Origin: Boswellia sacra
Taxonomy: Eukaryota; Streptophyta; Magnoliopsida; Sapindales; Burseraceae
Assembly: GCA_013180625.2 (NCBI GenBank)
Contig: SNVD02002439.1
Coordinates: 1-64,000 of the forward strand
Reading direction: 5' to 3'
Length of the DNA: 64,000 nucleotides
Under the pieces are notes generated by a model, which worked only from the letters and a program-made list of their open reading frames with translations, searched no databases and was not told the origin of the DNA. Below, one piece after another: positions 47,503-56,453 of this stretch. The translations under genes and the position numbers were made by a program. Each line of letters starts with the position of its first letter. The first letter of the stretch is position 1.

Positions 47503-48165
47503 TTACAGATGGAGGGTTAAATCCAGTTGAAGCCTTTTGTTGCCTTCTCCAAACCAATTTATCCGAGCCATTGTTGGATCAGGTGAATAGACGAATTCTT
47601 GTAGTTTGTCAATTAACTCTCCTGCAGTTGAAGCTGTAACCAGCATTTGCCTTGCTGACGGTGAGATGAAATTTTTTTCTACAGCTTGATCAAGAAAGGA
47701 CAACAAACCATCAAAAAAATTATTAACATTTAACAAACCAATGGGTTTCCGATGGATGTTTAGCTGTGCCCAAGAGGTGATTTGAAATATCTCCTCTAAT
47801 GTACCATAACCACCCGGCAAAGCTATAAATGCATCGGACTTAACAACCATATGTGCAATACGCTCATGCATGCTAGAGACCTGTAACTCTTCCCCGATTG
47901 TGTTGCCTACGATATCTCGTACAGCTAATGGTTTAGGGATAATGCCGAGAACTTTGCTCCCTCCTTTGCTCCCTCCTAGGGAGGCAGCTGTTGACACACA
48001 CCCCATTAACCCAAGACTACCCCCTCCATAAATCAAATTAATACCCCTCGCAGCTAATGTCCTACCAAGATCAAGAGCTGCTGTGGTAAACTCTCCATCT
48101 TTACCAAATTGCGATCCGCAAAATACGCATATATTGCGGAATCGCCGAATTGGTGTTTTCTCCAT
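47503..48165 (-). CDS. LOG: Cytokinin riboside 5'-monophosphate phosphoribohydrolase (LOG), intronless
   Basis: LOG enzymes release active cytokinin base and ribose 5-phosphate from cytokinin ribotides in the cytosol, the direct activation step. The 220-residue frame spans the whole family length: ICVFCGSQFGK (12-22), INLIYGGGSLGLMG (42-55), the conserved Arg in SMHERIAHM (R102) and the signature PGGYGTLEE (117-125), then WAQLNIHRKPIGLLNV and ISPSAR. Oddities: GGSKGGSK (64-71) is a 12-bp tandem duplication, and the usual RKAEM after MHQ/E is RIAHM, so one substrate-side Lys is Ile. The C-terminus (LDLTLHL) resembles plant LOGs and not bacterial ones. Plant LOG genes normally have several introns; this one has none and lies inside an Athila-like element in the same orientation. 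No stops or frameshifts. Expression and activity are unknown. Confidence 0.93.
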   Translation of the reverse strand: MEKTPIRRFRNICVFCGSQFGKDGEFTTAALDLGRTLAARGINLIYGGGSLGLMGCVSTAASLGGSKGGSKVLGIIPKPLAVRDIVGNTIGEELQVSSMHERIAHMVVKSDAFIALPGGYGTLEEIFQITSWAQLNIHRKPIGLLNVNNFFDGLLSFLDQAVEKNFISPSARQMLVTASTAGELIDKLQEFVYSPDPTMARINWFGEGNKRLQLDLTLHL

Positions 48166-48299
48166 TTCTACAAGTGCTCTAATCTTGTGTAAGACACGTT
48201 AGATATTATGCTTTTCAATTGCAAGACAGGTTATGGAATGACATATGAAAATATGCAGAATGTATATATACACCCATAAAACTCTCAAATTTTGACACA

Positions 48300-48550
48300 T
48301 GGGGACATACTTTCGGTGGGGGTTGCTCGATGCAGATTTATCGCCCCAAGATTTGAAAAAATGAGATATGCTTTCGGCGAGGTTTGACAAAACCTACACA
48401 CTTGTCTCCCACGTGAAGCATGGAAAATGGAGATACACTTTCGGCGGGGGTTGACAAAACCCCCACACTTGTCTCCCACGTGAAGCATAAAAAATAGAGA
48501 TACACTTTCGGTGGAGGTTGACAAAACCTCCACACTTGTCTCCCACGTGT
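48300..48550 (-). promoter_or_regulatory. Four tandem ~67-bp units with hairpins; three carry G-boxes
   Basis: Units start at CTTTCGG at 48310, 48371, 48438 and 48505 (spacing 61, 67, 67). Units 2-4 each carry the palindromic G-box CACGTG (48410-48415, 48477-48482, 48544-48549). Each of these also has a short hairpin around GACA(A): AGGTTT/AAACCT, GGGGGTT/AACCCCC and GTGGAGGTT/AACCTCCAC. Stem changes are matched on both arms. The array lies 130-385 bp upstream of the LOG start codon. G-boxes are bHLH/bZIP sites in plant promoters; use as a LOG promoter is inference. Confidence 0.7.
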
Positions 48551-48775
48551 ACTTAGCCATAGGGTAGTCATATGGTTTGTCAAAAAGAAAACTTGAAATT
48601 AAAACAAACAAAATCAACAAACAACAACAACACAAAAACAACATTGATAATCAGATCAAACGAAACAAGAAAAAAAAAATTCTACAACAACAACACACAT
48701 TCAAATATACAAGTAGTTGTGATTGTGGCTCACATCTTCCTCTGGTTTTACGTCCAGTAACGGCTGAAACGCCTT

Positions 48776-49330
48776 CTATGAGTCGGGGATTTGCTTCCCA
48801 TCCAGTTTTCTTATAAACTGGCAAACAGGGTCGTTTTTAGTCAGATTCCCTAGACTATAACACTGCAATTCATCACGAAATTGTGTCCATAGATTAAGCA
48901 ATTCACGCTGAACAAGTCCACAAGAATGTGACTCGAGAGTTAACAAAACATTATCCAGCGACTCATTACTCAAACCATTCTTAATAAATGAAAGTTTATC
49001 TTCTCTATTCCTGGACGCAAAACCTAATGAACGACAAGTCTGGTTACAATTCCATCTAGCACATTTATAACATACTTGTAACCTTTTCGCTCTTCGCCTC
49101 TTGGCGTAGTAGCTCTTTCCTAGACCAGGCATGTATTTTGCGAGATTAATGTCCGGCTCACCGGACAATCTCACCTTGGCTTCGATAAGCCATCGGATAT
49201 CAGCAGGCACATTTAGGAGCATCAACGCCCAAAGTCTAGTCATCCGTACTTTATAAATTTTAAACACAGCATTTTGAGGAAGTGAAGGGAAATATTTACG
49301 AAGGTTCGACAGAAAGATATCGGCATCCAT
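48776..49330 (-). CDS. Basic zinc-finger protein of unknown function (184 aa), flexivirus CRP-like pattern
   Basis: I chose the start at 49330 (MDADIFLSNL); the open frame continues 22 codons further upstream to 49396. The middle holds a basic run and a Cys cluster: GLGKSYYAKRRRAKRLQ (69-85), then C87-X2-C90-X4-C95-X3-C99, then EDKLSFIKNG (110-119). Gly-Lys/Arg-Ser, a basic RRR run, a Cys cluster and a downstream FIKNG-type motif in this order recall the small cysteine-rich nucleic-acid-binding proteins (some of them silencing suppressors) of carla- and vitiviruses. The C-terminal 85 residues match nothing I know. An upstream frame (INRIIGNSS ...) ends at 49296, overlapping this start by 35 nt. 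The ORF lies in the same orientation as LOG. Alternatives: a host zinc-finger fragment or a lineage-specific element gene. It is open throughout. Confidence 0.5.
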   Translation of the reverse strand: MDADIFLSNLRKYFPSLPQNAVFKIYKVRMTRLWALMLLNVPADIRWLIEAKVRLSGEPDINLAKYMPGLGKSYYAKRRRAKRLQVCYKCARWNCNQTCRSLGFASRNREDKLSFIKNGLSNESLDNVLLTLESHSCGLVQRELLNLWTQFRDELQCYSLGNLTKNDPVCQFIRKLDGKQIPDS

Positions 49331-49344
49331 TGAAGAGGAGAAAA

Positions 49345-49640
49345 GGAGAGCTATTACCGATAATGCGATTGATTTGTTTTTCTCCAAGATATGCACGTTT
49401 CAAACCTTCGGCAATGACTTCAGCTCCCGTTTGGATGTTTCCTCAAGCTGTTGCACAAATGAGCTCAAAGCACAGAATAATCAAATTAAACAAAAGAAAG
49501 GAAAAGAAAAGAGCAGAAACGAAACTAAAGACACATAAAAGAGATAACAACACAATAGCAAACAAAAGTCAAAAACAAGTAAAAAATATAAAAACAAATA
49601 AGACAGATGGCAAAGAGAGATAAAACCTGATCAATTTGAT
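49345..49640 (-). other. Transition zone upstream of the zinc-finger ORF
   Basis: The minus strand reads a pyrimidine-rich stretch (49620-49490), then a short coding-like piece: VQQLEETSKRELKSLPK in one frame and EGLKRAYLGEKQINRIIG in another. The first resembles the ELKPLP spacer upstream of Gypsy RT and the second the end of some upstream coding sequence. I cannot decide which is real. Confidence 0.35.
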
Positions 49641-49771
49641 GGCCTACGAAAGGAATCTCCTCGAGACACAAAAATCGATCATTATTACCTCATTTTATTT
49701 TTCTTTTCTTCTTTTTTTTATTTATTCAAAAACATTGGGTTGCCTCCCAATAAGCGCTTGGTTTAACGTCC

Positions 49772-50194
49772 TCAGCCCGACGTTGGTTCCATCATGGGAG
49801 GATCCAATCTTCGCTGTGCTTCTCTAGTGGGCTTGGATCCTTTTTCCAACAAGATACGGTCCATGCATATGGCTGGGCCTTGGATGTCAACAATCGTCCA
49901 CCCAATAGCTGTTTTGTGATCTCTAAGTACTCGGACGAGTTTCTCTTCTTGTAGTGGTGCAAGGCCCATTTCTATTTTAACTGGCAAAGGATCATTCTTA
50001 TCCAAGAATCCATGCTTCAAATGATCTGGAAGAGGCTTAAGCTCCAAGGTAGAGGCTTTCATCATAGAAGGTAGAAGTTTCACATTAGATAAAGGAAATT
50101 GAATGCACGAAACATCATACCTATTTGTGGCTATAGCTATGGTCTCATCTAAGCTTGCCACAGCTTCCTCCATTTCTTTGGACACTTGTATCAA
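49772..50194 (-). pseudogene. Gypsy pol fragment (upstream of RT), Athila-like
   Basis: 140 open codons with LELKPLPDHLKHGFLDKNDP, KLVRVLRDHKTAIGWTIVD, CMDRILLEKGSKPTREAQRR and LDPPMME. This is the conserved linker just before the RT domain in Athila/Tat-type polyproteins. After PPMME, where RT should begin, the sequence switches to element non-coding DNA (PTSG, stop). RT, RNase H and integrase are therefore deleted at this junction. This fragment gives the lineage call for all three copies. Confidence 0.85.
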
Positions 50195-51640
50195 CCTTCT
50201 TGATTGTTAATTATTCTAATTTAGAATAAAAAATTTAATTTGAATTTATGAATTTTACATTAAATTATAAAATTAAATATTTACATTAAATAAATTTTAA
50301 TTAAATAATTAAAATGATTAATTGTGTATTTATGTATATACAAATTTAGTTAAATAATTTTCATCTTTTTCATAATTAAAAAATTTAAATTTATTACAAT
50401 TTAGAATAATTATTAATTTGAATTTATGAATTTTTATTTTTAATTAAAAATTTTTATGATTTTGATTGTTAATTATTCTAATTTAGAATAAAAAATTTAA
50501 TACATTGTAATAGAATCTTTTACCAAACATAGTATTATTTAACATTTATATAATACATGACAAATCACATACAATATAGAGTTTACTCTATCCTATGCAA
50601 TACAATTCAATATAATGCTATCTAATGCAATCCAAGTTATACTATTTTATATGGTGCATCAAACATGTCTTTAATTAATTAAACTCTTTTAATTAATTAC
50701 CAAGCCTCAATATACAAAAAGTCCATGGCATGTCTAAGTAAGTAACCAAACTCGTAAGAACAAGCCCAACTTTGCTTTAGATCATATTTCTTAGTTCAAT
50801 CCAAATCCAATTTCATTAAACAGCTATACAAGGGATTTTAATGGACGTATTTAATTATAAGCATCAATGAACTAAGTCCAGTACTCTATTATCTCATATT
50901 CTAGTGAGTCGTATTCATTAACACTAGCCTATTCTACTATAGACTCAAGAGCCGCACTCTTGAATTAAATACTACTTAAAAAAAAACTTAATAATTTAAT
51001 CTGATTAAATTTTTCCATAAGCTCATCCATCGAGTAAAAAGTTTACATTAATATCCTTATAGAATACCAATAATTAGAGCTAAAGAATTACTATTTTATC
51101 CCTCCAATTACAATTCCTTAAGACCAATTTTACACAATTTAAATGATCTAAGATTTAATAGAATTAAATCTTAATTTAATGAACTAGTTCTATTAAATAC
51201 TTGTCCAAGATTCATCATCTAAAACCTCATAAAAGCCTCAAAATGGTATTCCTTAAACCTTTCTATGTCATGAATTACATATCTATGGTATAGTGTTAAT
51301 TTACTACATTAAAATATGGGTCATTCTACAATACCTCAACTAACGAATACATCATTTTTATCATTAACATATAAAAATTGTAAATGAGTATATAAAATTT
51401 GTAAATAGTTAATAAAACTTGAAAGTCACATTTACAACTTTTATATATCTCATTTACAACTTTTATACGAATTCATATTCAAAACAACAAAATTTTTATT
51501 TGAATTACAATTTTTATATCTATATCGATATATCAGTGCCTCAAATGTACCATAGCGAAACCTATAAAGAAAACCTTTTTATTACTTTCTGTGGATGGTA
51601 TTTTGTGAATTCACCTAGAGAGACCAAAATAACCTCCTAA
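50195..51640. other. AT-rich DNA without genes
   Basis: Very AT-rich. A 40-bp direct repeat (TTGATTGTTAATTATTCTAA, then TTTAGAATAAAAAATTTAAT) occurs at about 50200-50240 and 50462-50501, the first copy touching the truncated end of Athila copy B. Confidence 0.55.
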
Positions 51641-51686
51641 GTCAGCTCAGTGATATTTGTAAAGTCCAAGTATCAATTGAGTAGTC

Positions 51687-52823
51687 TTTGTTGGGAGGTA
51701 ACCCTCAAATATATGAAAGACTTAGTTTATTTGGAGTTAAATCGAAAGTATCGCACATGAAATTAGAATTATCACTTGCAACTAGGTTGGGCCTTACCGA
51801 ACTGAACCTCAGTTCAGTCAGTCACCACTTGCTATCAAATTAAGCTTTACCGAACTGAGCCTCAGTCTAATAAACCACAATCGCCCTATGTGGAGGGCAG
51901 AGTTATATAGTAATTCATAGTTTTACTTATGCTTTCATTCATTTTGTGCACACAATATCAATTATCGCCAAAATAAGGTTCAGTTTGGTAATTATTCGGC
52001 ATCAACAAACTGGTCCCTAGGTTGGGGGTTAAAATCTCACGCAAATCTCAGTGCCATTACCCATAAATAAGGTAACAACGATTGGCCACGTGGTAGCATC
52101 TCAATACTTTAAAATTAGGGTTTCAGACTCACTCAATCTAGAATAGTATATAGAGCCTTGAGATTATGACACTTGAGAGGGATAACGACTAAGATCTAGG
52201 TTACATATTAAAGATCCTCTACAAAAACCCATTTATGCCTCCAAGAAAGAGAGAGGATGCACTTTTGGGATAATCCCTAGGAAGATTCAGAATATATTCA
52301 CCAGGATTTACCTACTCTCACCAACCTCCATTGCAGTGACCATTCTATTGTTTCCGTCCATGACAACATCCTTTTCACACCCTTCTTTTAATCGTTTCTC
52401 ACCATTAAAGCTTACCTGAAACTGACTTAAGCATCGGAGGGCTATTGCTGGTGAAAAATCCGGTGCCTCTTAAACTTTTTTGTGGTTTTGTAGCTGCTGA
52501 GAAGAGATTGTTCGTACTAAAAGTCACTTCAGCCGCCATAGGACTACCTTAAAGCTTTTCTCCTCAGGTTGAAGAAGAAGGACCCTATCCAGTGCCATTC
52601 TCAGTTCGCAACAACCTGCCCCCATATTATTAGAGGTTGTCAGAGTACCACCATCATTGTATAAGACATTACTAAGCTTCAACAGACACTAGCCCCTAGC
52701 GAAACTGTTACAATCCATTGCTATCATCCTCAACCTTCATATCCCTAAGGGCACTCATGCCATTCTCTCACTTTCTTTATACTTTTGTTTGATTTTGGTT
52801 GGTCCAATTTTTTAGCATCAACA
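51687..52823 (+). repeat. Probable 5' LTR of Gypsy element 2 (start uncertain)
   Basis: The right end is clear: ATCAACA at 52823 followed by the PBS, as in Gypsy element 1. The left end is a guess at TGTTGGGAGGTAACCC (51687), because no 3' LTR exists in the window for comparison. The ACTTAAGCATCGGAGGGCTA phrase near 52420 parallels GACTTGAGCGTCGGAGGG in element 1 LTRs. Confidence 0.5.
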
Positions 52824-52825
52824 TT

Positions 52826-52843
52826 TGGCGCCATCTGTGGGAA
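52826..52843 (+). other. Primer binding site of Gypsy element 2
   Basis: TGGCGCCATCTGTGGGAA, 2 bp after the LTR end; differs from the element 1 site at two positions. Confidence 0.75.
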
Positions 52844-52928
52844 TCGACGTTAGTCAGTTTTCCCGGTTTTTGTTAAGGTGTAAAGATCCTATTTTGCACT
52901 TCAAAATTCCTTTTGAAAGTTTCTGGGC

Positions 52929-54317
52929 ATGGATGGTGTGGAGGCTAGTGTCACCAATAGCTTGCAGCCAGCTGCTGGGTCCAAGAAGACCAGGCAGGTC
53001 ATGACGAGACAAGCCACTCAAAACCAAAGAATTGAGGGTATAGAAGTTGAATTGAGAAGCCTCAAGGAGGATAATGCTCAACTAAAAAAAATGCTGAATG
53101 AGTTGATAAGAAAAGTAAAGACTCCAAACACAAACCCAAATACAACACTTAACCAAACTGACCCCATTACTCAGCCCGCACCTAACCAACAACTTATGCT
53201 TTTGGCTCCAACACCCAACTGTGGATTCTATATTGAAGGTCCTAGTCGATACCCTCCCCAAAATGTTGACCAAACACAATTTCAAGCCATGGGCATGGAA
53301 GGCCCGAACCAACACCCTAATCCAAACCAAGCAACAAATTTGGGAGGTCCTGCTCCAAGAGAGGGGAGAAAGGAGCCTGATTGTCAAAGTCACACTACAA
53401 TCTCTAGGCCTCATGCAAATACTCCACCTAGAGACCAGTTAGGGAACCCTAATCAACAAGTGGGAGGACATCACTCGAGGCCTGAAATCCATTCCCACCA
53501 CTACAATAGAATAACTCGCTTTGAGCATGGGGGACATGATGGTTATCAAACCAGAAATCGTGAGCCAAAAAACCACAACTACTGGGTGGAGAATCATGAA
53601 CTTGATAGGCATTACAATTGTTGCTCAGAAGGGTATAATATCCATCACAATACGAGAGAACGTCCACTTACCAAACAAGAGTTAGAGCTTAGAGAACTAA
53701 AACGAGAGATGGCTCTTCTCAAACAAGCACAATCAGTGGGAAATCCTAGCTTTATACCTGAGTTCAATTTGAGCTCACCTTTTATAGAAGTAATAGCAAA
53801 ATGCCCTTTCCCTCCCAACTTTACCTTGCCGACCTTGAATTCTTACGATGGTCAGAAAGACCCCCTTGAACACTTGAAAACTTTTAACGCATGTATGGCT
53901 GTGTACAATCTTAGTGATGCTATGTCTTGTAAAGTTGTCTCGCTCACACTTACAGGACCAACGAGACAATGGTTTAGATCTTTGGAGATGAACTCCATAA
54001 CCACTTTCCAACACTTCTGTGACCAATTCCTGAGTTATTTTAGGGCATCAAGGAATATCCGTAAACATAGCCACGTGTTGGGAAATGTTAAGCAAAAGGA
54101 GGGGGAGTCCACATTAGAATATGTCAATCGCTACCATAGTGAGGTGACAAGTTTGGGGACCTTTAAGGATTCCACTACCTTGAGTTCCTTTATGAATGGA
54201 CTCAAGCCTAATAGGATTTGGAGATACTTGTCTGATTTTTCAGCCACTAGTTATGAGGAAGCTTATTATGTTGCCCTAAACATGGCTAGAACAAGATGGA
54301 CAACCTACCAAATCTAA
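52929..54317 (+). CDS. Gag polyprotein, N-terminal and capsid part, Gypsy element 2
   Basis: 462 open codons beginning MDGVEASVTNSLQPA. There is an N-terminal coiled coil (IEGIEVELRSLKEDNAQLKK), a long Asn/Pro/Gln-rich linker (residues 60-240) and a second coil (TKQELELRELKREMALLKQA). The retrotransposon gag domain follows, about residues 285-450: FTLPTLNSYDGQKDPLEHLK, GPTRQWFRSLEMNSI, VKQKEGESTLEYVNRYHSE, SFMNGLKPNR. It ends in a frameshift (RTRWTTYQI, stop), after which gag continues in other frames. Confidence 0.85.
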   Translation: MDGVEASVTNSLQPAAGSKKTRQVMTRQATQNQRIEGIEVELRSLKEDNAQLKKMLNELIRKVKTPNTNPNTTLNQTDPITQPAPNQQLMLLAPTPNCGFYIEGPSRYPPQNVDQTQFQAMGMEGPNQHPNPNQATNLGGPAPREGRKEPDCQSHTTISRPHANTPPRDQLGNPNQQVGGHHSRPEIHSHHYNRITRFEHGGHDGYQTRNREPKNHNYWVENHELDRHYNCCSEGYNIHHNTRERPLTKQELELRELKREMALLKQAQSVGNPSFIPEFNLSSPFIEVIAKCPFPPNFTLPTLNSYDGQKDPLEHLKTFNACMAVYNLSDAMSCKVVSLTLTGPTRQWFRSLEMNSITTFQHFCDQFLSYFRASRNIRKHSHVLGNVKQKEGESTLEYVNRYHSEVTSLGTFKDSTTLSSFMNGLKPNRIWRYLSDFSATSYEEAYYVALNMARTRWTTYQI

Positions 54318-55600
54318 ACAAGATCATCCCAAGAATAGGCAATTCACCGAGAGGCGACCATCAAGTCCAAGACAAACAGAACCTCAATTGGAATACAAAA
54401 GATCCCAACCCCAACCACTTCCAAGGAGACTTGAAGTTCATTAGGCTGATAACTATAGGTCAGCCAACTATCAAGCAAACAATTATAGAGCAGGTCAGTG
54501 TCCGGAAGTGAGTCGCCAAGATTATAAGCCGCGCACGAAGTTCCCTGATTACACAGCCCTCAATTGCACAAGGAATGAGATCTTTGTAGCAATGCACATA
54601 TCAGGCTTGTTTAGAAAACTAAGACCCATCAAAACAGAACCTGCAAGGCTAGACCGATCTAAGTATTGCGACTTTCATGAAAACTTCGAGCACAATACAA
54701 TGGATTGCTATGAATTGCGAGATTAAATTGAAGAGTTGGCTAGGGTTGGAGAGTTATAGGAGTTCATTGAGCAAGTCCGTGAAGCTTACAAATATAGGGC
54801 AATCAGAGACGGCAAAAGACCTATGCATATGGAGAGTGATGTAAATGAACAACCCAAGGTCTAGAGGATAACCACTATTTCAGGTGGAGCCAATCGAACT
54901 AAGGACTCCAATAATTCAAGGAAGAACTACGCGAGAAGGTTTGATAAGGAGATTTTTATGGCTAGTTCAAGTAGAAGGTCAACTACGATTCATGCCCCAA
55001 TCATATTCTCAGATGACGATACTAGGGGGTGTAGTTCATCCAGATGAAGATGCACTGGTGGTTACAATGATGATCGCTAATTTTGAATGCCAAAGGATTT
55101 TGATAGACACAGGTAGCTCTGTTAATGTTCTATATAAGGATGCCTTTGATAGGATGGGGCTCAAGGAGTCACAGTTACGCCCGATCCAAACTCCGTTAGT
55201 AGGATTTGCTGGAGAAAGAGTCAACTCTCTAGGATCTATTTATCTATCTATCAAGGTAGTAGATGGAAGACTCCAAACAACCATTATGATAAAATTCATT
55301 ATTGCTGATAGGCCAAGTGCCTATAACGTGATATTAGGAAGACCATTCTTATATGAGACAAAGGCAGTAATTTCAATTTACTATCAAAGGTTGAAGATTC
55401 AAACGAGTGATGGAGTTGGGATCATGGCCAGTGACCAACAAGCCTCTAGAGATTATTATGAGGTGTCTGTCAAACCATGCCATATGGTTGTTGGGACTTT
55501 AACCGATGATCGGCCTAGTTTGATAACTACTGGATCTCCTACAAGAAGTGATGAAGAGGCACGTGGTGAATTAGATCCTCGAGATAGGAGGTATGAATAA
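54318..55600 (+). pseudogene. Gag zinc knuckle and aspartic protease, Gypsy element 2
   Basis: In a second frame a knuckle-like CDFHENFEHNTMDCYELRD (about 54667-54726) is followed by stops. In a third frame from about 55025 the protease reads ILIDTGSSVNVLYKDAFDRM, with the canonical DTGSS, then ILGRPFLYE. At least two frameshifts lie between capsid and protease. Confidence 0.8.
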
Positions 55601-55639
55601 CGGGCTGAATCGTTTGAAGAAATGAAGCACTACAACTGA

Positions 55640-56453
55640 AGTTACAAGATCTGTTGACAGATTATAGAGATGTCTTTACATGGGGAGCCATGATGACATG
55701 CCAGGCATCAACCCATCATTGATTTGTCACCGTTTGAATATCGACCCAGAAATGAAGCCGATTAGGCAGAAGAGGCGAGCTTATGATGCAACACATTATG
55801 AGGCAATGACAATTAAGGTAGATAAACTTCTGCAAGCCAATTTCATTCGAGAAGCTAATTACCCTAGTTGGCTGGCTAACCCTGTTTTTATGCAACCTAA
55901 TGGTAAGTGGAGAATGTGTATAGATTTCACTGACCTAAACAAAGCCTGCCCCAAGGATAGTTTTCCACTACCAAGAATAGACCAACTTGTGGATGCCACA
56001 GCAGGCCATGAGTTAATGAGTTTCATGGACGCTTTTTTCGATTACAATCAGATCAAGATGTACCTACCGGATGAAGAGAAAACTGCATTTGTTACAAATC
56101 GGGGGTTACATTGTTACAAGGTCATGCCATTTGGCCTTAAAAATGTTGGAGCTACCTATCAAAGACTTGTGAACAAGCTCTTCAAAGAGAAAATTAGCAA
56201 GAACATGGAAGTCTATGTTGATGACATGCTGACCAAGTCCACTATCGCAGAGGAGCACGTTGAAGACTTAAAGCAAACATTTGAAGTATTGAGAAGGCAT
56301 CACATGAAGTTAAACTTAGAGAAGTGTGCCTTTAGAGTGTCGGCCGAGAAGTTCTTGGGTTTCATGGTAAGCCAAAGAGGCATTGAAGCCAACCCAGATA
56401 AGATTCAAGCCATTTGTAACATGGAATCCCCTCAGACACTAAAACAGGTGTAG
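55640..56453 (+). pseudogene. Reverse transcriptase, Gypsy element 2
   Basis: MCIDFTDLNKACPKDSFPLP, FMDAFFDYNQIKMY, MPFGLKNVGATYQ and the catalytic YVDDML are present. A frameshift near 55685 separates it from the protease side, and an in-frame TAG at 56451-56453 ends it. The sequence carries on in the same frame afterwards, so this is a single nonsense change. Confidence 0.9.

Larger units (their letters stand above)
44152..50194 (-). mobile_element. 5'-truncated Athila-like retrotransposon carrying extra genes (copy B)
   Basis: In minus-strand order: a pol fragment just upstream of the RT (50194-49772), a short non-coding stretch beginning CCAACGTCGGGCTGAGGACG, a basic zinc-finger ORF (49330-48776), a tandem G-box/hairpin array, an intronless LOG gene (48165-47503), about 2 kb of element 3' region, a polypurine tract and the 3' LTR (45531-44152). 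The 5' LTR, gag, and most of pol (RT, RNase H, integrase) are missing. All recognisable pieces share orientation. The left boundary is the LTR terminus; the right boundary near 50195 is where element sequence fades into AT-rich DNA. Confidence 0.8.

Noticed and set aside
48310..48550. CRISPR-like array (regular repeats)
   Set aside because: Units are adjacent with no unique spacers, in a plant genome; it is an ordinary tandem repeat.
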